Assembly: GCA_030998015.1 (NCBI GenBank)
Contig: JARWMV010000236.1
Location: forward strand, 806,001-870,000
DNA length: 64,000 nucleotides
DNA from: Ceratorhiza oryzae-sativae
Lineage: Eukaryota; Basidiomycota; Agaricomycetes; Cantharellales; Ceratobasidiaceae
Reading direction: 5' to 3'
The notes beneath the pieces were generated by a model. That model saw only the letters and a program-made list of their open reading frames with translations, made no database searches and was not told the origin of the DNA. Shown in pieces: positions 37,617-50,111 of this stretch (position 1 is its first letter; each line of letters opens with the position of its first letter). The position numbers and the translations under genes are program-made.

Positions 37617-40600
37617 ATGGCTGGAATTTACGCTATGGATCCCAGCATCCAGAATCTCCTGGGGGCTCGGACGTTTGAGGTGAGTCGCGGTAACTGGGAG
37701 AGCTCGCGGTTATTTTATGATTGATTGAACATAGGAGCAATTCGATATCAAAGAATTTGTGTCTTCTATGTCTGAAAACCTTATTGCTCAATCTAACCAA
37801 GAGTCTGGGCGTAAGTTGAACAACATTCTCTGGCCAGCAGCTAGGACTGACAACCACGAAGCTTTCGATCCACGTCCATTCATAAGGAACTTTGAAGCAG
37901 CAGTAGACAAACTACTGGTGATTAGAAAAGATATACAGAAAAAAACGGAGATGCTTGAACAAAGCGTGAAGAACGCGGAGAAAGAATACTCGGAAAAGAT
38001 GGTAAACTTGAACTCTGGGTTTGAAGTCAGTTTGCGTTTGCTCGTCCCACTGCGTTGACTTGATACAAACTTATAGATAGTCTGTTGGGAGATCGTTTAA
38101 TTCGATGGAGAGCAAGATCACGGAGGTTGGTCGTTCGGCAATTCGCATAGGTAAGTACTAGATCTTGTTCACATTCCATTTACCAACCGAATCGTCACAG
38201 GCGAACAACTCGAGTCCGTACATGTGTCCCGGCAACGGGCGCAGGCCGCCTACGACCTATTTGATCACTACAACAAGCTTTCGCGTGGTGATACCTCGAG
38301 TTTGGAGGCGCTGAAGAAGGAGGGCAAGAACCGTGAAGGAACTCGACAAGTTGCGATCATCCTGAGGCGTTTGATTGTTGTGGCCAAGGAGGTTGATATA
38401 CCTGGAGCGGATGTGGTGCGTATTTCTCCTGGAACACTAAATTTGAAACTGAATGCTTGGTCTAGACGCGAGAAAATATAGATAAATATTGTGAAAAGTT
38501 CGAGAAGGACATGCTAAAGTTATTCGATCGATATTACAGGAAAGGGGACCCCAAGATGATGGCGGTTAGTTGACTTGTAATGCGTGTTTTGGTTTGAGCT
38601 CATACTCTAGGTAGCGTTGCGCGCAAACGCTTCTCGAATTCAACGGCGGTTCTTCGTGCGTGCAGATGTATGTCAATCAGCACGACTTTTTCATCTCAGA
38701 GAACCGTGTCCAGCAACTGGGTGATGACAGCCCACTGTAAGTGTCTTTTTGCGTCCCACAATTTCTAGTTAATTTCTCTGGGTTAGATGGCAAACGCTTG
38801 GGGATCCATATGCTCCTGCTCCGAAGAAAGAGCCTGGGCTTTCTGCTATCTTTGGCCAGATCCGAGCTACGGTTGAACAAGAGGCCCAGATTATTCAAGC
38901 TGTATTTCCCAATCCTCCGATTGTAATGCAAGTATTCTTACAACGGGTCTTTGCTCAAGTGGTAAGTGTCGCCCTTGCGATATCCCTTCTCGCTCAAAAC
39001 CTTCTCTTAGATCCAACAATACCTCGAAACTGTGCTCCAAAAGGCATCTTCTATATCGAACCTTGCCTTTCTTCGGATGCTTTCCATGGCCCATGTACAA
39101 ACTGCCGCACTTATTGAAGACCTAAAGCAATACGACTTGAGCGCCACCGTAATGCGAAGCACGACAATGATAGCACAAGCTGATCCTTTGGCAGTAGGCG
39201 GAATGGTCGCCACCGGTACTGCTGGTCCATTCGGACCGATGTTGGATACTGCCATGGAGGAGCTCTTTGTTTCTCACACCGAAGGAACCAAGTACCTGGA
39301 ACGAGAGAGCAAGTCCTTGGGTGAGATGTATTTGAATCTATTGCTACGATTCACAAAATATCATGTAAGTCACTTAGGGTAAATTTTGGACCCGTCTGTT
39401 CATTGAGCTTTCTTGAATCAGGAAAAGGCTTCAAAATCCAAAACGTCGAACTTGTATGGACGATTGGTTAACCAGCTGGCAACTGCTGCAACTGCATCGT
39501 CTAATTCGGCCCCTGGTAGTACTCGCGCGCAGGCTGCCGCCGCGTTTATGAAGTTCAGTGGGATAAATGCTCAAGTCGAAAACGAAGGAGAGGACCCGGT
39601 CAAGGAGGAGGATGGTTTGCCTAGCGTCGATGTCGCTGAACGAATGCTGAAGTGGCACGCGGAGGCTATTGGGAGATGCGTGGAGATGGGACCGGCTAGT
39701 GAGGTGTAAGTGGTCATTCGACTATTAGAATGAGGGGCTGAAATATATTCTCAGCCCAAAGAATGCTCTGGCTTTACTCCGCGTGTTAGCGGAGGCGCTT
39801 GGTCGTTCTTACATCGAAGTGGCGATTGAGACGTAAGGGTACTCGAGCCCTATGAGCAACCTCGCTAATAGTCCTTTCTGGCAGTGCTCAAAACCGTTTA
39901 GAATCTCGCGATACAAAGGCGGAGCCAGAGTTGTCAGCCCTTGGGATCATCCGAAGTGCAGACCTAATCTGCCATCTATGGCAGCAATACGCCAATATCG
40001 CGCTACTCCCACTAGCTAGCGCCTCGGTGACCATGCGAAGAGAAATGTCCATATTCAACAGCCAAACGATCAGCAGGGTAGAAGGAGCAGCCAACACATT
40101 AATCCAGAAGCTCATTGATGGTAAGTGCAATCTCTAAGGCGGATTCTGAGGTCGAACCAGTTTATTACAGCGGTTTTGGCCTATCTTGCATCACAATTGA
40201 GCAAGCAAAAGAAGAGCGATTTCAAGCCACGCAATGACGACGCCTCTTTTGCCCGCGTTAATACCGAGCCATGTGTTGCCTGCTGTGAGATGTTGGACAA
40301 GGTTAGGGATATAGCCAAGGAGACTATCAGCGGCAAAAACCTCGAGTATCTGCTCAACGAGGTCGGGACTTCTTTCCATAGGTATGTTTAATTGCCGTTC
40401 TATCAGGGCACTTCTAATGTCTGTCAAAGCCAGCTGTTAGAGCACTTGCGCAAGTTTTCTGTGAATGCAACCGGTGGACTGATGCTCGCCAAGTAAGTAT
40501 AAACATCTCTGCGGCATCGATTCATTCAACGTATTCACTGGCTCCTTTAGGGATCTGAAATCCTATCAAGATACAATATCAGCTTATGGTATCCCCGCAC

Positions 40601-40964
40601 TGGATGAACGCTACGAGTTCCTGCGACAACTGGGCAACATCTTCCTTGTCCCAGCACAGACGCTCAAGTCCTACGTGACCGAGAGTTATCTGGGGCGGAT
40701 TGATGCCAGCTCTTGCGCCCGTATCTCGCGCAACGAAGCGACTGGAACGAGTTTGAACGAGGGTACGATGGTGAAGAACCGGCAGCTGGAAATGCCGAGG
40801 TCTCTGGGCGTGGATTAAGAGAGCGGCTCGGAGTCAGTGGGCGGCTGGCCGCCGTTGTGCGAGAGCTAGACAACTTGCGTACTGGGGATGAAAGCGGAGC
40901 TGCGAGTCGTCGCAATAGCGCGGCGGTTGGCATTTCCACCAACATGAGTTCCGGGGGCATGTAG
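37617..40964 (+). CDS. sec10: Exocyst complex subunit Sec10
   Basis: Many short exons starting MAGIYAMDPSIQNLL. Typical Sec10 blocks: FDPRPFIRNFEAAVDKLL, a coiled coil (DIQKKTEMLEQSVKNAEKEY), SVGRSFNSMESKITEVGRSA and RIGEQLESVHVSRQRAQAAY, YDLFDHYNKLSRGD, then the helical-rod body (QQYLETVLQKASSISN, AFLRMLSMAHVQTAALIEDL, FRQ-type C-terminal helices such as DLKSYQDTISAYG and LDERYEFLRQLGNIFLV). Sec10 is a subunit of the eight-part tether that docks secretory vesicles at growth sites. In the last exon the frame breaks at about 40710: one added base turns DASSCARI into DASLLRPYLAQRSDW and extends the protein to 40964; as written the frame stops at 40816-40818. Confidence 0.9.
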
Positions 40965-41246
40965 GTCCATTTCTTCAGTTAGTATGTGCATGATCCGTTG
41001 ATCTCTAATATGAATAGCGATGGGCGGTACAACACTTGATTGGGAGTCTCCGCAGGATGTATATAATTGCCGACAAACCCGCATGGTCTATGAATGCAAT
41101 CTAACTCCCGAAATCTCTCACAATCACGAGATGTGGCTTTATTGAATGGGAATGATCATTTGGGTCTACTCTACATATTGAAGTGTTACTTAACCCCCAT
41201 CTAGGATCAATTTTCGAAGAAAGATTGGCCTCTCTTCGTCTCTTCG

Positions 41247-43115
41247 ATGATATCTCAGGTAATTGTAGCTTGATGTGAGAAGCACTTTGTCAGTTGCTCA
41301 ACCTGGTTCTTAGTATTTTTCGCATCGTAGCTCCTACGAGGAAACCGACCGCTTGCCAGCCCTCACTAGCTCATCCTCATCTGTGGACGAATCACCTCTG
41401 GTATCGCCTTTTAGTGCCCACTTTACCTGTGGTTCTGGATCACCGCCACATAAACCGTCCATATTTTCAGAGGAAGCCCCTGTTTACTTTCAAGGGCATC
41501 CAGAAGCGTGGTGGGCTCCACGAACGAGTGTATGCTCCTCGAGTTTCGCGACCCCGTATACCTCCCATCGGCGCGGACCGCTGAATCCATGTTGGGTACG
41601 AAAGCGCCGAGAAATTTTGGCTCTTGCAATCGAGCTAACGCTTTAAAAACAGTCAAGTGATGAAGATGGTGTTCGTCGTTGCGCCCCTGATCGACAGCCT
41701 GGCCAATATGGCGACTCCGAGTCCGAGCGCCTGCCTACTCTGGCTCTGGATCAAGAGGACAAGGCACGCCTGAAAATCGCTGAAACAATCGTTCCCACAG
41801 CTGATGATAGCGACTTGCACAGATTATTTCACCCCAGCCATCCGTTGAGGAGGCTGACTTGGATCTCCCCTCCCCCACACCCGACGTGCCGGGAGAATCA
41901 AACGAAGCTGCATGGTCCCTTCAATTGATTCCTCCAGAGTCAAATTCGAACTGGGCACCGCAATCGATCTTGGACGTCAACCTTATTCCACCCACCCCCG
42001 ACGAAATGCGTCGAGCCAACGCTCACTGCAGCTCGTTTCCCGACTCCATCCAACCAGGACCACATCGAGACTCTGTCGCAGAGTTTTCAAGCTCGCGCAG
42101 CTACTTGAACGATTCATCTCACCCCCTCTGCGACCAACACTTGCTGTTCCCCCCCGTTCAAACTCTCACTCAGACTCAATCTGGACGCTCGGTCCTGCAC
42201 GAAGCTGGTATCCCTTACGGTAGCCCTAGAGCACTTGCGCCACCCATGCTTACCGAGAACGTTGCTCCCATAAACATTCGACGACGGGCCTCTGCGTTCC
42301 TCCAACGGCTCGTCCAAAAAACCTTTGCTCGACCCCCGACGAACAAGTTGGAAAATTCTACGAGACCCCAGTTTCGGCGTCACAGTGATGAGCCTGCGAC
42401 TGAACCCCATGTTCCTCGGCGTTCCCGCCAAAGCATTCCTTTTTCGTTTTCGCGAACAAGGACTCCCTTAACGAAAAAAGACGACCCTGATATGGCCAAG
42501 AAGTCGCGATGGCGAATGATTCAATTGTTCGTCGCCAAACCGGGCGCTGCAGCGAAAGCGACGGTACCGGACGCTCGCAGCCACACTCTCGGCCAACACC
42601 GTGCGATCTCTCGACAGCTTTCGTCGATGTCTTTCTTGGGTGATGCGATGGCGCGCGTCGATCCGTTTGCCCGTGCTGATGGTCTTGGAGCCACGGTGAC
42701 CGACCTGACCTCGCCAGACGCCTATTCTAGTGTTCATAGACTACGTCGCGCGAGCATGCCCACCCGAGTTTCGGCACATACGGTCGGTCGGTGTTCTCAG
42801 GTTTCCAAGTTTCCATCCGTCGACGATCCACGGCTTTCGAGAGCCCATACAGAAGACACTCAGGAAAGTGTGATGGAATTTCAGACGCCCACAACCGATA
42901 GAATGAATTTTTACGATTCGACGGTCGAAGTGGTCGATCCTGATCTCTCGGGCAGTATACACTCCCGCGATTTGATCGAACCGCCCGGTATGGGTTTACA
43001 GTACGTTGGGGATCAGCGAGGTGCAAAGGTCGAGCGACGCCATTCGGCTCCCTTGCTCAATAGGCATTTCCAGCAAGCGGAACCGGATTCGCGGATGTCA
43101 ATGGGTCTGTTCTAG
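41247..43115 (+). CDS. Ser/Pro-rich, probably disordered protein
   Basis: Model: 41247-41258, 41314-41595, 41653-41763 and 41823-43115, all junctions phase 0, 565 aa. It is rich in Ser, Pro and Arg; recognisable stretches include LTSSSSSVDESPLVSPFS, NIRRRASAFLQRLVQKTFA and KKSRWRMIQLFVAKPGAAA, the latter basic. No domain, signal or membrane segment. The third intron (41764-41822) has a GC donor (AAG|GCACGC); without it the two large frames do not join. The start and tiny first exon are uncertain. Possibly a phosphorylated regulatory or polarity protein, but this is a guess. Confidence 0.55.
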
Positions 43116-43364
43116 AGTTCGGGTTGCTGCTTCGATCGCGCAAATTCCATGATTTTGTTTTTCTATGCTTCGGGCGATGTATACGATATGTACCGACTAG
43201 TTTTCTCTGGCATGTTGTCTGTTTTTATGGACTCTCCGACTTGTACTCTTCAGATTAGACTTATCCCTAAATGTATGTGGTTTCTTTGCTAAGCGGATCA
43301 AGGCTGGCGACTTTTTGACGATGAATAATGAAATTATCCGAATGGTATGCAACGCATATATCTA

Positions 43365-44588
43365 CTATTCTCCTTTGAAAACAGGCTTGCGTTTCTCCCC
43401 AAATGCAACAAGAGCCTCTGTCCTATCCTTGGTGGTCAGGAGGGGTTCATAGCATGCACGTTCTAAATCCAAGCCGGCGGCAAGGGAAATATCTGGTGCC
43501 AGCGACAGCGCTCGTTTTGCGGCTCGAAGCGCAAGGGGAGCTGTGGTGTGCGACATGGTCAACCGACTGGCAATCTCAGCCATGAGTTTCATTTACCACT
43601 TAGACTCATCTCATCGGCCAGCGCGAGCGCACGGTCCGTGGCGGTTTGACCTTGATCGGATACGTAGTCGACGATTCCTAGGTGGGTTGTATTGGTCAAG
43701 CATAAAAGGCTGATGGACGGCGGGGAACTGACCCCAATCTAGTGCCTCTTGGGCATCCAGAGCCTTTCCTGTAAAGACCAGCGCTTTGGCACGTGGCAGA
43801 CCGAGCAGGCGTGCCGCACGTTGCGTTCCGCCTGCACCCGGGATAATACCTAGCCTAGTCTCGGGCAATCCAATCTTTGTGACGGTAGATCCTGCGGGGC
43901 TCGTTAGTCCGTTGACAACATTGTAGATCAAAATTACTCACCCGCAACCCTCAAGTCGCAGCATAGTGCCATCTCGAGTCCGCCTCCGAGCGCAGGGCCG
44001 TCGATAGCGGCGATTGTGGGGATTGGTAAGTCTTCGAGGGCTGAGAATGCGGAGCGCAAGTTGGCGAGGAATTGGTCTACGGCGCGTTTGTCCATGGATC
44101 GACGTTCGACGAGGTCGGCCCCGGCACAGAACGCCCCGGGGGTTGTCGACCGTACAATCAAGGTCCGGAGGCTGTTGGTTTCAAGCTAGTGAGTGACGCC
44201 GGCGGGGTTGGCTTTGGTTCTTTCTTGCCTGGTGTCGTTTTGTACTTGTTCTAGTGCCTCTTTGATTTGCTAACGGTTGTGTTGGAGGAGTTGTGATGAT
44301 TGGGTTTTAGAACCGACGTACCTCTACCATCCGGACTGATAGCTGGAGCGTCGTGAGTACAGATGGTGGTTTCTAGGGAAGATATATGCTCACAGCATTC
44401 TTGGATTTGGGCCGGTTAAGTGACAAGTAAGAAACGCCTGGTCGGCCTTCGACGGGCTCGAGAAAGGCGTCGTGGGATTCCGACAGCGGTTGAGCAGCGG
44501 GGGCGTTGAGGAGGCGTCTGAAGGACAACGCGATGGTCCTTCTGGGCTTGGCGAGGTGGGAGGCAGTTGCGATTCGGGTGGTGAGCAT
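43365..44588 (-). CDS. Mitochondrial enoyl-CoA hydratase/isomerase, AUH-like
   Basis: The start at 44588 gives a basic, Ser/Arg-rich leader ([20 protein letters not shown]) suited to mitochondrial import. The crotonase signature is complete: [51 protein letters not shown] (oxyanion-hole glycines), [18 protein letters not shown] with the catalytic Glu region, [19 protein letters not shown], and the C-terminal [19 protein letters not shown]. Closest to methylglutaconyl-CoA hydratases of leucine breakdown, but a general hydratase of beta-oxidation is possible. Several short introns. Its start faces that of the next gene across about 160 bp. Confidence 0.88.
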
Positions 44589-44747
44589 TGCGGGTGTCTG
44601 GAGTTGGCCACTGCATCGTCGACCAGCGAGTATTTGTGGGCCCACTGGATCCGTCCCGACACCGCACGGTCACTCGGATTACCTAAGCCATCCACACTTG
44701 CGCTCGGCGACGATCAGCAGCGGTCCCAGCCTATTCCATATCCGAAC

Positions 44748-45938
44748 ATGATGCGGGCGAGCGCGAAAAGGATTCGGAAAACTAGGCCAGCCACTGGGAC
44801 TCTGCCAGAAAAATTCGAGCCTTCTATTGCTGGCCGAACGCGTTCGATCCTGCTCGACGGCGACCACCCCTCGCAGAATGTAATCATTAACAAAGACTTG
44901 CTAAAAGCCCACAAGGAACGCCCTGCTAGCCAAACTCCCATGTCTAACCAAGAGTTCGCTTGGTGGTCAAACCCATTCTGTACGCACTGTACGGACCATT
45001 GCGCAACTAGAGTTTGACGGACGGCGATCTAGTGCGTATGCTCTCCAGCCCATTGCGGTTGTGTTTCTTGACGAGACGTTATGCACCCAAAGGTCAAAAA
45101 TTCCCCGGTGCACACATTCGGATCCTAACGTAAACATCCAGACCACCTACTCCGGTTGACGGCCACGCTGCTTCCACCCCCAGGCGCTCCAATAACTTCC
45201 TCGACTCCAGCATATATAACCCCAACAAACCTTCATCATCCTCGCTACGCCCAACAACCAGAGGGACTGGGTGCATACATAGTTTGTTCAAAAAAAGCCA
45301 TTCCGTTCCTCTCTGGCAAGGGTCGACACCGAGGCATGTTTCCTGGAGTCGAGTCGCATGGGATGCTGGAGGAACAAATCACCGCTGGGCTTCGGGCTCG
45401 GTGCGTGGAAGAAGCGGAATTGCTAGCAGCTCGCATTAGATCATCGCCTATTCAACAAGCTATACCACTTGGATTGGTTGTTCGTCGTCTAACAATCGCC
45501 GAATACGAGGCGGCACTCAAAGGCGGGTCGGTATTTGATCCATCTATTTCGGCCGTACTTGTGCTGCCTAAGCCCGATGAATCACTCGATGTTGACACAA
45601 CTGATAAAACCAGAATGCTCTTGCAACTTTCTGCCACTTCAAAATCCGCCAGCCTTTTAAAATTGTCTCCCCCTCGTGTGCCCCTGTTTCTTGGCCCAAA
45701 CTTAATACAGGACCCCGCGCTTTATACTCGTCTTCGGGCGGCCCTCAATCAAGCTCTCGATGCCGAGCGGAGTGCTATCCAAAACGCTCGATCTCGTCTT
45801 CCAGAACTTCAAACTTTTGCGGATCAACCCTACGCACCCAAATCATCTGTTACTTATGCGTTTTGCGCGTCGAGAAGATCAGATGTTGTGCCACTGATAA
45901 TAGCTCTCTGGAGGCTCAAGCTGTGGGAGGGCGTATAA
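44748..45938 (+). CDS. Unrecognised conserved-looking protein
   Basis: Exons 44748-44979, 45033-45092 and 45142-45938 join in frame to 362 aa. The N-terminus is basic (MMRASAKRIRKTRPATG), followed by RTRSILLDGDHPSQNVIINK, WWSNPFLRMLSSPLRLCFLT and RRYAPKDHLLRLTATLLPP. The rest is mixed alpha/beta (GLGAYIVCSKKAIPFLSGKG, IPLGLVVRRLTIAEYEAALK, SAVLVLPKPDESLD). The pattern of an Arg-rich leader plus SPLR...TRRY suggests a mitochondrial or nucleic-acid-associated protein, but I cannot name the family. Divergently arranged with the AUH-like gene, so the two may share a promoter. Confidence 0.65.
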
Positions 45939-46077
45939 TCGTGTAATTTATTCCCAATCAAAAGAAGTGGCTATACTCTATCACATGTACCAAATAGGGG
46001 CTAGGGGTTTGTTTATCACAGGGCGAACATGTATTGGTGACCTTCGCTCTAAACCTCCACCACCGTCATCGATTGCC

Positions 46078-48823
46078 ATGTCCAACTACCCGATGTCACG
46101 CCGCGACACACGTGTACGGTTCTCTTTCGACGATGGAGTTCCACAGGCGAGTGCCAGTCAGACTGAACGCCCAGAAGATGCTCGTGGCGCATCGTTCTCC
46201 ATTATGGAGCCTCCGGCGTTCATTCTCCTCGTGCTCACGACCCTCCGTTTAATCGCCCTCGCCGTGCGACATGGACACAAGCTAGCCAATTCTCGCCTCC
46301 CCAGAGTTATATGAGGAACCCCAACTTTGATGACCACTGGGATCAAGCCAGGAGAGACACAGGCTATGTTCCCGCTGTTCGCCCTGTGCTTTCTGGAAGC
46401 AGGTTTGATATCGAGAGCACAAGTGAAGTTGGACCTCTTGATCCTTCCCCGTCGCGCAGTGGACATCCTCGGCAGAATGAAGGAAATGACCCACACACTC
46501 GCCCGTCTCATGAGCGACGGCTACGAACCCTTTCCTTCCCGGGGCGTCGCCTGGCGACGAAACATTGCGCAACGAGGACTTCGAACTAGACCAGCTTTCT
46601 GAACGTGCCGGTGCCTCAAGAGGCTATTTCAACCCAGTCCCTGGATATCCTGCTCCTCCCCAGACTGCACTTCGCAATAGTATTCGCCGGAGCTATTCGG
46701 AGGATTTCACCCCTGGGATCGCTCGTGGTGGAAGCGGCCCTGCTCTCGAGGCTGGTCCTGGAGATTACCGCGAGCACCAAGGGACGTTTTCGAAGCTGAT
46801 GCATTCTTATGGACTTTCCCGCCTTGAACGGCAAGCATCGCAGGGGACCATGTCGACGGCGATTGACAGCCGCTATCAAAGCCAAGTAACAAGCCGTATC
46901 AACTCGAACGATTCAGGCAACGTTCTACGGCGCCGGACGCGTCGATCAGACTCGGCAATGTCCATTGGTGGAGAAACTCTTTTGGACGACGATGATCCCC
47001 GGATCACTGGAGTCAAGCCGAATCGTATCGACGATGAAAACAAGGCTCGAGAGAACTTCAAGGAAATTTTGAAGCTCGACAAGAAGCTCAAGGATCCGCA
47101 TGTCGTATTGAACGTCAATAGTATGTTGTATTCTACTAGGTAGATCGGTTGTACGTACTGAGATTTGCACCAGCCGTCCCTGATCGCCAAAAGTTTATCC
47201 TCCGCCTCGCCAAGGCGTTGATGGCCTATGGCGCGCCGAGTCATCGGATCGAATCTCAGCTTGTCGCGGCTGCGCGAGTCTTGGAAATTGACGCATCGTT
47301 TGTTCATTTGCCTTCGATCATTATCGCCTCGTTTGGAGACCCAGCGTCCAATCAATCAGAAACCCACTTTGTAAAATCTGGTGGAGGACTAGACCTTGGG
47401 AAGCTTCAAACAACTCACACGATTTATCGCAAGGTGGTCCACGATGAGATCGGGGCCAAGGATGGGACGCTCGAGTTGGCAAAGCTTATGCGCCAAAAGC
47501 CGATCTATGGCCTTCGTATTCGGTGTATTCTCGCATTGCTTTGCAGTGCAATTATCTGCCCCGTTGGATTTGGTGGATCGTTTGCGGATATGTGGGTATC
47601 CGGAGCTGCGGGGATGGTTATTTGCTGGTTGCAGCTGTATGCCGCTAGCAAGAGTGCCCTGTATTCTAATGTGTTTGAGTGAGTATATGCGGTCTGACGT
47701 AACGTCCCGTGGCTAAAACTATGCACTAGGATTTCAGCCGCTATGATCGTTTCCTTTGTCGCGCGTGGGCTCTCCAGCATACCTTCTGGTATATTCTGCT
47801 ACTCGGCGATTTCTTCTGCAGGGGTGGTGTTGATCCTTCCTGGGTTTATGGTCCGTAAGTAATAGCTTTGACATTTCCTTCGAATAATACTGAATAGCTA
47901 TCAGTATGTAGCGCTCTTGAACTAGCGTCAAAGAATCTCATTTCTGGAAGCGTCAAAATGGTCTATGCGATTGTCTACAGTCTGTTCCTGGGATTCAGCC
48001 TCACCATTGGAAGTGATCTTTACTTTCTCGTCGACTCGAGCGCTCGCCATCGCCGCGAATATGCAACCCAATCTCTGGCTAGCCAAGTTGTCATTCATGG
48101 AACCTTCAAATCAGACAACACATCCGTTTTTCCGTTTGACGGCACTTTTATTTTCAAAAATACGACGTCCGACCTTCCCTCCAACAGCTACTATCAAGCC
48201 AAAGGCTGCTACCGTGATCCTAATTGGCCTTGGTACTTGCATGCCTTTCCCGAATGGACTCTGTTCTTTTTAGTGCCTCTTTTCAGTTTGCTTGGGAGTT
48301 TTGCCAGCATGCAACCCCTGAGGAGCGTCCAGCTACCAGTGATGGTGTTTATCAGCTGCGCAGCGTTTGCGGCCAACAAGGCGAGTTATTTAGTACACGT
48401 AAACGGTCCCGTTGACGTCGACTGCCGATCTTCAGGCTGCCAACCGATTCATATTCAATCGCAGTGATGTCGTGAGTGCGATCGGGGCTTTTGTTGTTGG
48501 TGTATTGGGCAACTTGTATTCGCGTGTTTTCCGTGGTACCGCATTTGTGGTCATGGTCAACGGAATCGGGTTTCTTATCCCTTCCGGTATTGCTGCAGCG
48601 GGTGGACTTGCACAGAATTACCGCGGCTCCGATTCCGATCAATACAGCAGTGGGCTTTCGCTCGGGTTCCGCATGGTGAGCCTTATACATATTTACCAGA
48701 ATCTGATGCCAATTACGACCCAAGGTTCAAGTCGCGATTGGCATTACAGTCGGGCTATTTGGAAGCGGCCTGATAGTCTACTCGTTTGGCTCCCGTAAAC
48801 GAGGAGCACTGTTCGCTTTCTGA
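46078..48823 (+). CDS. ThrE/Prm10-like membrane exporter (DUF1212)
   Basis: A long polar, Arg/Ser-rich N-terminal half (starts MSNYPMSRRDTRVRFSFDDG) precedes the ThrE domain: RQKFILRLAKALMAYGAPSH, RIESQLVAAARVLEID, FVHLPSIIIASFGDP, then about ten hydrophobic segments (RIRCILALLCSAIICPVGFG, ISAAMIVSFVARGLSSIPSG, AGVVLILPGFMV, IGAFVVGVLGNLYS, IGITVGLFGSGLIVYSFGS). Family members move small solutes such as Thr/Ser or dicarboxylates across membranes. The intron at 48381-48435 has a GC donor (CAAG|GCGAGT). The frame breaks at a G4 run (46541-46544; a fifth G gives LSFPGASPGDET) and probably near 46219. The exon join near 47110-47150 is unresolved. Confidence 0.75.
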
Positions 48824-48940
48824 TCCCCGTCAGCAATCGTATATGCGGCTAGAGTCTGACTCCGGTGTGTCCAATCGATGTGTGTTGGTGGTTTTGAACG
48901 TGTACATTATTTGCATTGAACGTATGAACGTGACATTAAA

Positions 48941-49953
48941 TTATACAATTTGCTCCAGTTCGCGTGCGTACTGCAAAACGGAGGAAATAATTTCCCGCTT
49001 GGGGATCTCAACCCTTTCCTCCCGCTTCTTGGTGAAGGTGATTGTTTGCGCGGACAGATTTATGGTCCATTCCCGCTAGTTTTTTCCGTTAGTCTCATTC
49101 ACATAAAAAATAGCGAATTGCAAACCTTTTGGGCAAACTCAAGCAACTCTGATTGAGACCCGAAGAAAAGCAGCATCATGGCATCATTGAGAGGAAGGCT
49201 TTCGTATGCGTTCTCCTCGCAGCTCGCAATCTCGTTTCTAGCCATAGATAAGAAATTGCACAAGATATAGTTATCCAAATGGCTCACCTGATAGTACTCA
49301 TCAAACTCTCAAGGAAGAACCCGTACTCCTGCTCATACCCCGGTAACGGCTCATTCCTCGCGCCCCAGACTTTGCTATAGCTTCCCTCCATCAGCCAACG
49401 CTCCAGATTCACAGGATGCTGTATATAAGGGTTTGTAAGAGATGACGCTGGTAGGCTCTCGATTGTGGTGTGAAACTCGGCGATGCGGTTCTGGGTGAGG
49501 AGTCGAAGCAGGTTTAGACCTTGGAGAGGGGCTTCTCGTGGTGAGGTGCTAAGTATCCCGGCATAATCTGTGTAGAAAGTTTGAAGCTGGGCAAAATAGC
49601 GATCAAAAGATGGGATGTCTTTTGCTCGTAGCGACCAAAATGCCCCCAGCTCAAGGATTTCGCCTGATTTAGACTTGCATTAGAACAGTCCAAGTATTTT
49701 TGAAGCAGGACACATACGGGTGATCTCGAGGTCACTCGGGTTCGGGGATCCTTGTGGGAACAACAAACCCGCTTCGATCAATCCGAGCTGTGATGATTTG
49801 AACGCGAGTGGGTTAATACCACTCGATAACCATAAACCAAAGTCGACTCGCCTTGAGCTGTGTCAAAAGTTGGCCACACTTGGCTAGATCCTGAGGTTTA
49901 GCTACCCATGCCTGTTTTAGTTGCTGATACGGCTGCGCAAGAGCTTGAGACAT
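48941..49953 (-). CDS. rpn12: 26S proteasome lid subunit Rpn12 (PSMD8)
   Basis: Start at 49953 (MSQALAQPYQQLKQAW). Family blocks follow: LAKCGQLLTQLKASR, KYLDCSNASLNQAKS, GEILELGAFWSLRAKDIPSF, RYFAQLQTFY, NLLRLLTQNRIAEFHTTIE, NPYIQHPVNLERWLMEGSYS, ESLPLNDAMMLLFFGSQSEL, and the PCI-end REWTINLSAQTITFTKK with a C-terminus YARELEQIV. Rpn12 is the PCI-domain subunit that completes assembly of the regulatory-particle lid. Several introns with canonical borders. It is divergently paired with a core-particle gene only 158 bp away. Confidence 0.9.
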
Positions 49954-50111
49954 TTTGGGTGTACAGGTATGGGGATAGTGGGAGGGAGTAGGGGCGGGAG
50001 CTGATTGGCTTACGCGTCTATTTGGTCAGGGCTACGCGTCTGCTTCAGCGCTTACGACGTCTCTTAGCCTCCCCACCATCACCAATCCTCGACTACTCAC
50101 GACAGGACAGT
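49954..50111. promoter_or_regulatory. Shared divergent promoter of two proteasome genes
   Basis: The 158 bp between the two ATGs contain the 9-mer TACGCGTCT twice in the same direction (50011-50019 and 50033-50041), each with an ACGCGT core, plus an inverted CCAAT box (ATTGG, 50004-50008) directly in front of the first copy. I see no classical yeast Rpn4 site (GGTGGCAAA). Joint control of both genes is inferred from this layout. Confidence 0.55.
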
